From Bacteroidota bacterium (GTDB taxonomy: Bacteria; Bacteroidota; Bacteroidia; AKYH767-A; CANKSK01), in NCBI GenBank assembly GCA_947485425.1, contig CANKSK010000022.1, forward strand, positions 1 to 10,080: DNA of 10,080 bases. The letters run 5' to 3'. The notes under the pieces are model-generated. The model was not told the DNA's origin. It saw only the letters and a list, made by a program, of their open reading frames with translations, and ran no database searches. Every line of letters begins with the position of its first letter. Position 1 is the first letter of the stretch. The position numbers and the translations under genes are program-made. Below are positions 8,701 through 10,080 of the stretch, in pieces.

Positions 8701-9580
8701 GGGAAGAAGTCCATCCTGTGCAATATATATTTCCCTGATTGTCCTTCGCCATGGCACCTAAACGAAACTGATCATCACCGGTACCACCTATCAATGTCGA
8801 ATAAAACAAAGCAGGATCAATTACCAAAGGATAATTTTTATCATACGATGGCACTTGAAAGCAAACCTTGTTTTGATCGAGAATGTGATACTGCGCTTGA
8901 ACAATGTTTCTCTTTCCATCAATATCCTGATAGGCTAGTGGAATATTCTCCACAAGGTCATTGAGCTTGTTATGAATGATTAAATCTCCATTTTTACCAG
9001 CTTCTAGCTTTTCGATGCCGGCATATTTCAATACAATGTCTTTGATATTTCCACCGGGTTTCACCACAAAATCATACTTGATTTTTTCATTCGTAGAATA
9101 ATATTTTACATCAATATTGTTGTATATTTCTTTATAGACAAGTGTTTTAAAATCTTTGATATCCGTTTTCCAGGCATCAGCATCGGTGCCGACTAAATAA
9201 TTTGTTTTGGAATCCAATGGATCTGACTCTTCAAAAAAAGAAGAGGCATTGGCGTTGACAAATTCAACATCCATATTCATTAATTCTACTGAGCCGGTAA
9301 GCGTTTGGGCGCTGTGATTTTTTATCTTCTCATCAACGGCATCACGATTTAGATTTCTTACAAACTGATAGGTTACTTTATGGGGCTGAAAAAATATATT
9401 CGAAGAACCGCCTCTGATAAAATAGTTACAGGCTTGATGGGTGATCCCTGTATTTTTGGTAATCACCAAGGGCAAGTGCATTGGCGACTTGCCATCAATA
9501 CCTGCTGCTGAAATGGGTTGTATAGGGGATAAAATTAGTAGGGTAAAAAAACATAATGCACCTATAAAATTTTTCATCAT
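5786..9580 (-). CDS. Large T9SS-secreted modular surface protein: DUF7948-like, SBBP repeats, PKD/Ig-like array, type B sorting domain
   Basis: A 1264-residue secreted protein. A Sec signal peptide spans about 1-26 (hydrophobic core 6-20, likely cleavage after S-A-A). Residues about 46-256 resemble the DUF7948 domain that precedes SBBP propellers. Residues 257-716 hold seven SBBP-type repeats of about 64-68 residues, each opening with a variant of Y-S-T-Y-L-G-G-S-G-D-D, likely forming a beta-propeller. A PKD domain (about 721-797; W-D-F-G-D-G at 752-757) follows, then four Ig-like domains (about 799-869, 871-945, 947-1019, 1021-1092), each with a C-x-G-(D/Q/E) motif. A second PKD-like domain (1095-1170) precedes the gliding-motility-type C-terminal domain (about 1178-1264; P-N-A-F-T-P-N-F-D-G, D-R-W-G). 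It probably crosses the outer membrane through T9SS and stays on the surface or is released. The role is probably adhesive or structural, but no enzymatic motif or ligand is visible. It sits 19 nt after the DUF4834-like gene and 15 nt before yfhO; the leader is AT-rich without a clear Shine-Dalgarno. Confidence 0.93.
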   Translation of the reverse strand: MMKNFIGALCFFTLLILSPIQPISAAGIDGKSPMHLPLVITKNTGITHQACNYFIRGGSSNIFFQPHKVTYQFVRNLNRDAVDEKIKNHSAQTLTGSVELMNMDVEFVNANASSFFEESDPLDSKTNYLVGTDADAWKTDIKDFKTLVYKEIYNNIDVKYYSTNEKIKYDFVVKPGGNIKDIVLKYAGIEKLEAGKNGDLIIHNKLNDLVENIPLAYQDIDGKRNIVQAQYHILDQNKVCFQVPSYDKNYPLVIDPALFYSTLIGGTGDDQFRLGAMAKDNQGNIYCTGWTSSLDFPVTPGAYNVAYSGGAYDAFALKLNKDGSNLIYSTFFGSSELDGGYGIDIDNSTYEAYITGFTYGAFPTTPGCYQSISNATPVAADMFALKLNSTGTAFIYSTLIGGVDEEIPMMLKKDIFGNVYIAGEARATLPFPIPGGPLPYQAANAGDLDGFVCVLNNSGTALLGSTYLGGALKDGAQGIALDAASNVYVLSYTAGGFPVTPGSFGPVYNGGAFDMAVTKFDASLSNVLYSGYLGGPSDDMSKASLKVDGGGEAYVTGIAGPGFPTTPGAYSSVFAGGVSDAFVSKIDFSGASLVYSTYLGGSGDDGGYNLDVNNSGEVFVTGFCASNFPVTSCAYDKSYNGGSDVFISKLNSSGSGLVYSSYFGGSAYERGSAIVADADTVYVIGESQSVDFPTTPAAFQQNNSGGTNDIFALKLLLDVSPVVSFIKSAKDICLGDTILFKNASTAATSFHWDFGDGNGSSAWDTSYVYSAPGTYYVTLIGYNSSCNDTLVDSVIVNAVPVLASISDTSVCQGQSILLTASGGNGYEWSGGISAQTQNVNVSPTLTTDYYVVAYNGGCRKDTDTITVAVYKIPNLSLTGQSNLCKGDTVTLTSSSTDSVMYQWSGGGISNTTPVVKVNPSLTTTYTIDVTDTNGCVNTSSIPITVKPYPVFTTLGNGTQICDGESMIISALGNSSYQYYWVETKEITMSITVTPTDTTTYHIQVTDGFCSLTDSIRIIVHPMPSVSISGPKLMCLGDLITIKATGGLIYHWDPYASTADSIMVSPQSDTTFMVIAEAYTCQSPPVFLDVMVADSVVKAIISPSIDPCGDNVLFSDASLNSRTYLWQFHDGTESASANATHSYDISGIYPVSLVINRGVGCSDSTTYLVDYWSNHLSDIYIPNAFTPNFDGMNEKFEILGNVECFYNKLQIIDRWGMVIFETDKPGSDFWDGKVNMKAVPEGVYHYILSGKKYSRTGMVTIIKAY
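5789..6049 (-). other. Type B T9SS C-terminal sorting domain (CHU_C / TIGR04131-like)
   Basis: The last 87 residues of the surface protein match the gliding-motility-associated C-terminal domain. It opens I-Y-I-P-N-A-F-T-P-N-F-D-G, continues with Y-N-K-L-Q-I-I-D-R-W-G-M-V-I-F-E, then F-W-D-G-K, V-P-E-G-V-Y-H-Y-I-L and a final G-M-V-T-I-I-K strand. In Bacteroidetes this domain directs export by the type IX secretion system and, for type B cargo, often requires a PorP/SprF-family partner; none is encoded in this window. Confidence 0.92.
7433..8812 (-). repeat. Seven tandem SBBP-type coding repeats (about 200-nt period)
   Basis: This stretch encodes residues 257-716 of the surface protein. Repeat starts fall at about residues 258, 326, 394, 462, 527, 593 and 657, giving spacings of 68, 68, 68, 65, 66 and 64. 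Each unit pairs a Y-S-T-x-x-G-G opening with an inner D-x-x-G-x-x-Y-(V/I)-x-G strand and an F-P-(V/T)-T-P-G-A-Y turn. The repetition is visible in the DNA: an identical 18-mer lies at 7878-7895 and 8481-8498 (603 nt apart), and a close variant at 7492-7509. Such a repeat can expand or contract by recombination. Confidence 0.85.
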
Positions 9581-9599
9581 TTATTATTTATTTCTCAAT

Positions 9600-9815
9600 T
9601 CAATTTACTTCTTCATAATCGATGTAGTCACCATCATCCTTTTTATTTTGATTTTGGGTATCGATTTTTTGTATTTTGATCGTTCCTTCCTTTTCCCTAG
9701 GAGCTTCAGGCGCCCTATTGTTGTTTTGAGGCCTTTGCACATGAATGAACACATTGTTTCGGAAAAGTCTGAAAAATATGAAAAAAACAACCAATATTAA
9801 AATAAATTCCTGCAT
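9600..9815 (-). CDS. Small single-pass membrane protein, DUF4834-like
   Basis: A 71-residue protein. Residues 1-19 (M-Q-E-F-I-L-I-L-V-V-F-F-I-F-F-R) form one hydrophobic helix starting right at the N-terminus, followed by a basic R-L-F-R stretch that should stay in the cytosol by the positive-inside rule. The middle is polar and Asn/Gln/Lys-rich and probably disordered. The end is acidic with a D-G-D-Y-I-D-Y-E-E motif that I recall as the conserved signature of the Bacteroidetes DUF4834 family; its function is unknown. The length fits that family. It lies 19 nt after the carB stop and 19 nt before the surface protein, so it is probably co-transcribed with both. The antisense frames here give no convincing protein. 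The family assignment is from memory of the motif pattern, so moderate confidence. Confidence 0.72.
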   Translation of the reverse strand: MQEFILILVVFFIFFRLFRNNVFIHVQRPQNNNRAPEAPREKEGTIKIQKIDTQNQNKKDDGDYIDYEEVN

Positions 9816-9834
9816 TAATTTACGTATTGAATTT

Positions 9835-10080
9835 TCACTTGCTGAGATACATGGATTTTTCCTTATAGAGATGTCTGAAATAAGGATCCTCCAAATTTTT
9901 AATAAACCTAATGGCCTCTCCTGTAGATTTCATTTCAGGACCCAATTCTTTGTTCACATCGGGGAATTTTTCAAAAGAAAAAACAGGTTCTTTGATGGCA
10001 TAGCCTTGCAGCTGAGGAGAAAAAACGAAGTCTTTGACTGCATTTAATCCCAACATTACCCTTGTAGCCATGCGAATATA
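9835..10080 (-). CDS. carB: Carbamoyl-phosphate synthase large subunit, C-terminal end (5'-truncated by window edge)
   Basis: The last 81 residues of CarB, which with CarA makes carbamoyl phosphate from glutamine, bicarbonate and ATP for pyrimidine and arginine synthesis in the cytosol. The frame is open to base 10080 (it reads Y-I-R before M-A-T-R-V-M-L-G), so the ATG at 10069-10071 is internal. Diagnostic residues are A-T-R-V-M-L-G, G-Y-A-I-K-E-P-V-F-S-F, F-P-D-V-N-K-E-L-G-P-E-M-K-S-T-G-E-A-I, the closing part of the second ATP-grasp synthetase half. The protein ends about 27 residues after this motif with M-Y-L-S-K and a TGA stop, so it lacks the roughly 130-residue MGS-like allosteric domain that ends E. 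coli CarB. I recall Bacteroidetes CarB of about 940-950 residues with the same short end, so this looks normal for the phylum and not a frameshift. Confidence 0.9.
   Translation of the reverse strand, partial: YIRMATRVMLGLNAVKDFVFSPQLQGYAIKEPVFSFEKFPDVNKELGPEMKSTGEAIRFIKNLEDPYFRHLYKEKSMYLSK

Noticed and set aside
7433..8812. Regular repeats as a CRISPR array
   Set aside because: The period is about 200 nt, units are diverged and translate in one frame into SBBP repeats; there are no short identical repeats with unique spacers and no cas genes.
9441..9800. 119-residue + strand open frame near the surface-protein start
   Set aside because: It is antisense to the signal peptide region and the DUF4834-like gene, both of which have recognisable features; the + frame shows only low-complexity hydrophobic sequence.
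9745..10047. 100-residue + strand open frame
   Set aside because: It lies antisense to carB and the DUF4834-like gene and shows no recognisable motif.
10069..10071. ATG on the - strand as the start of a 78-residue protein
   Set aside because: The residues belong to the conserved end of CarB and the frame continues upstream to the window edge.

Overview
The window looks like chromosomal DNA of a Bacteroidota (Bacteroidetes) bacterium. The evidence is a large secreted protein ending in a type B type-IX-secretion sorting domain (gliding-motility-associated C-terminal domain), a small protein resembling the Bacteroidetes DUF4834 family, a carbamoyl-phosphate synthase large subunit that stops before the usual regulatory domain, and AT-rich leaders without clear Shine-Dalgarno motifs. 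The genus cannot be fixed from this sequence.

Layout: on the + strand, from the left edge to about 1.85 kb, lie a 5'-truncated family-4 glycosyltransferase and, 8 nt later, a SAM-dependent methyltransferase. They look like the end of a cell-surface polysaccharide or glycan locus. A 98-bp convergent intergenic gap follows, holding a weak hairpin followed by a T-run and a second inverted repeat. Everything from 1952 to the right edge is read on the - strand as one tightly packed series: carB (3' end only), then 19 nt, a small DUF4834-like membrane protein, then 19 nt, a 1264-residue modular surface protein, then 15 nt, a YfhO-family polytopic membrane protein, then 0 nt, a second family-4 glycosyltransferase. 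The spacing suggests co-transcription. I found no convincing internal promoter in the short gaps.

How the genes may work together: carB is housekeeping (carbamoyl phosphate for pyrimidines and arginine) and probably shares only transcription with the rest. The surface protein is predicted to cross the inner membrane by Sec and the outer membrane by T9SS. YfhO plus the adjoining glycosyltransferase probably form an envelope-glycan module, because YfhO homologues in Firmicutes take part in glycosylating cell-wall polymers. The C-terminal half of the surface protein is dense in the Bacteroidetes O-glycosylation motif D-(S/T)-(A/I/L/V/M/T), but a link between these genes is speculation.

Most of the window is ordinary Bacteroidetes gene content. 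I see no CRISPR array, mobile element, RNA gene, or clearly unprecedented system. The most notable points are the architecture of the modular surface protein, its regular cysteine pairs and clustered glycosylation motifs, and the zero-gap YfhO/glycosyltransferase pair.
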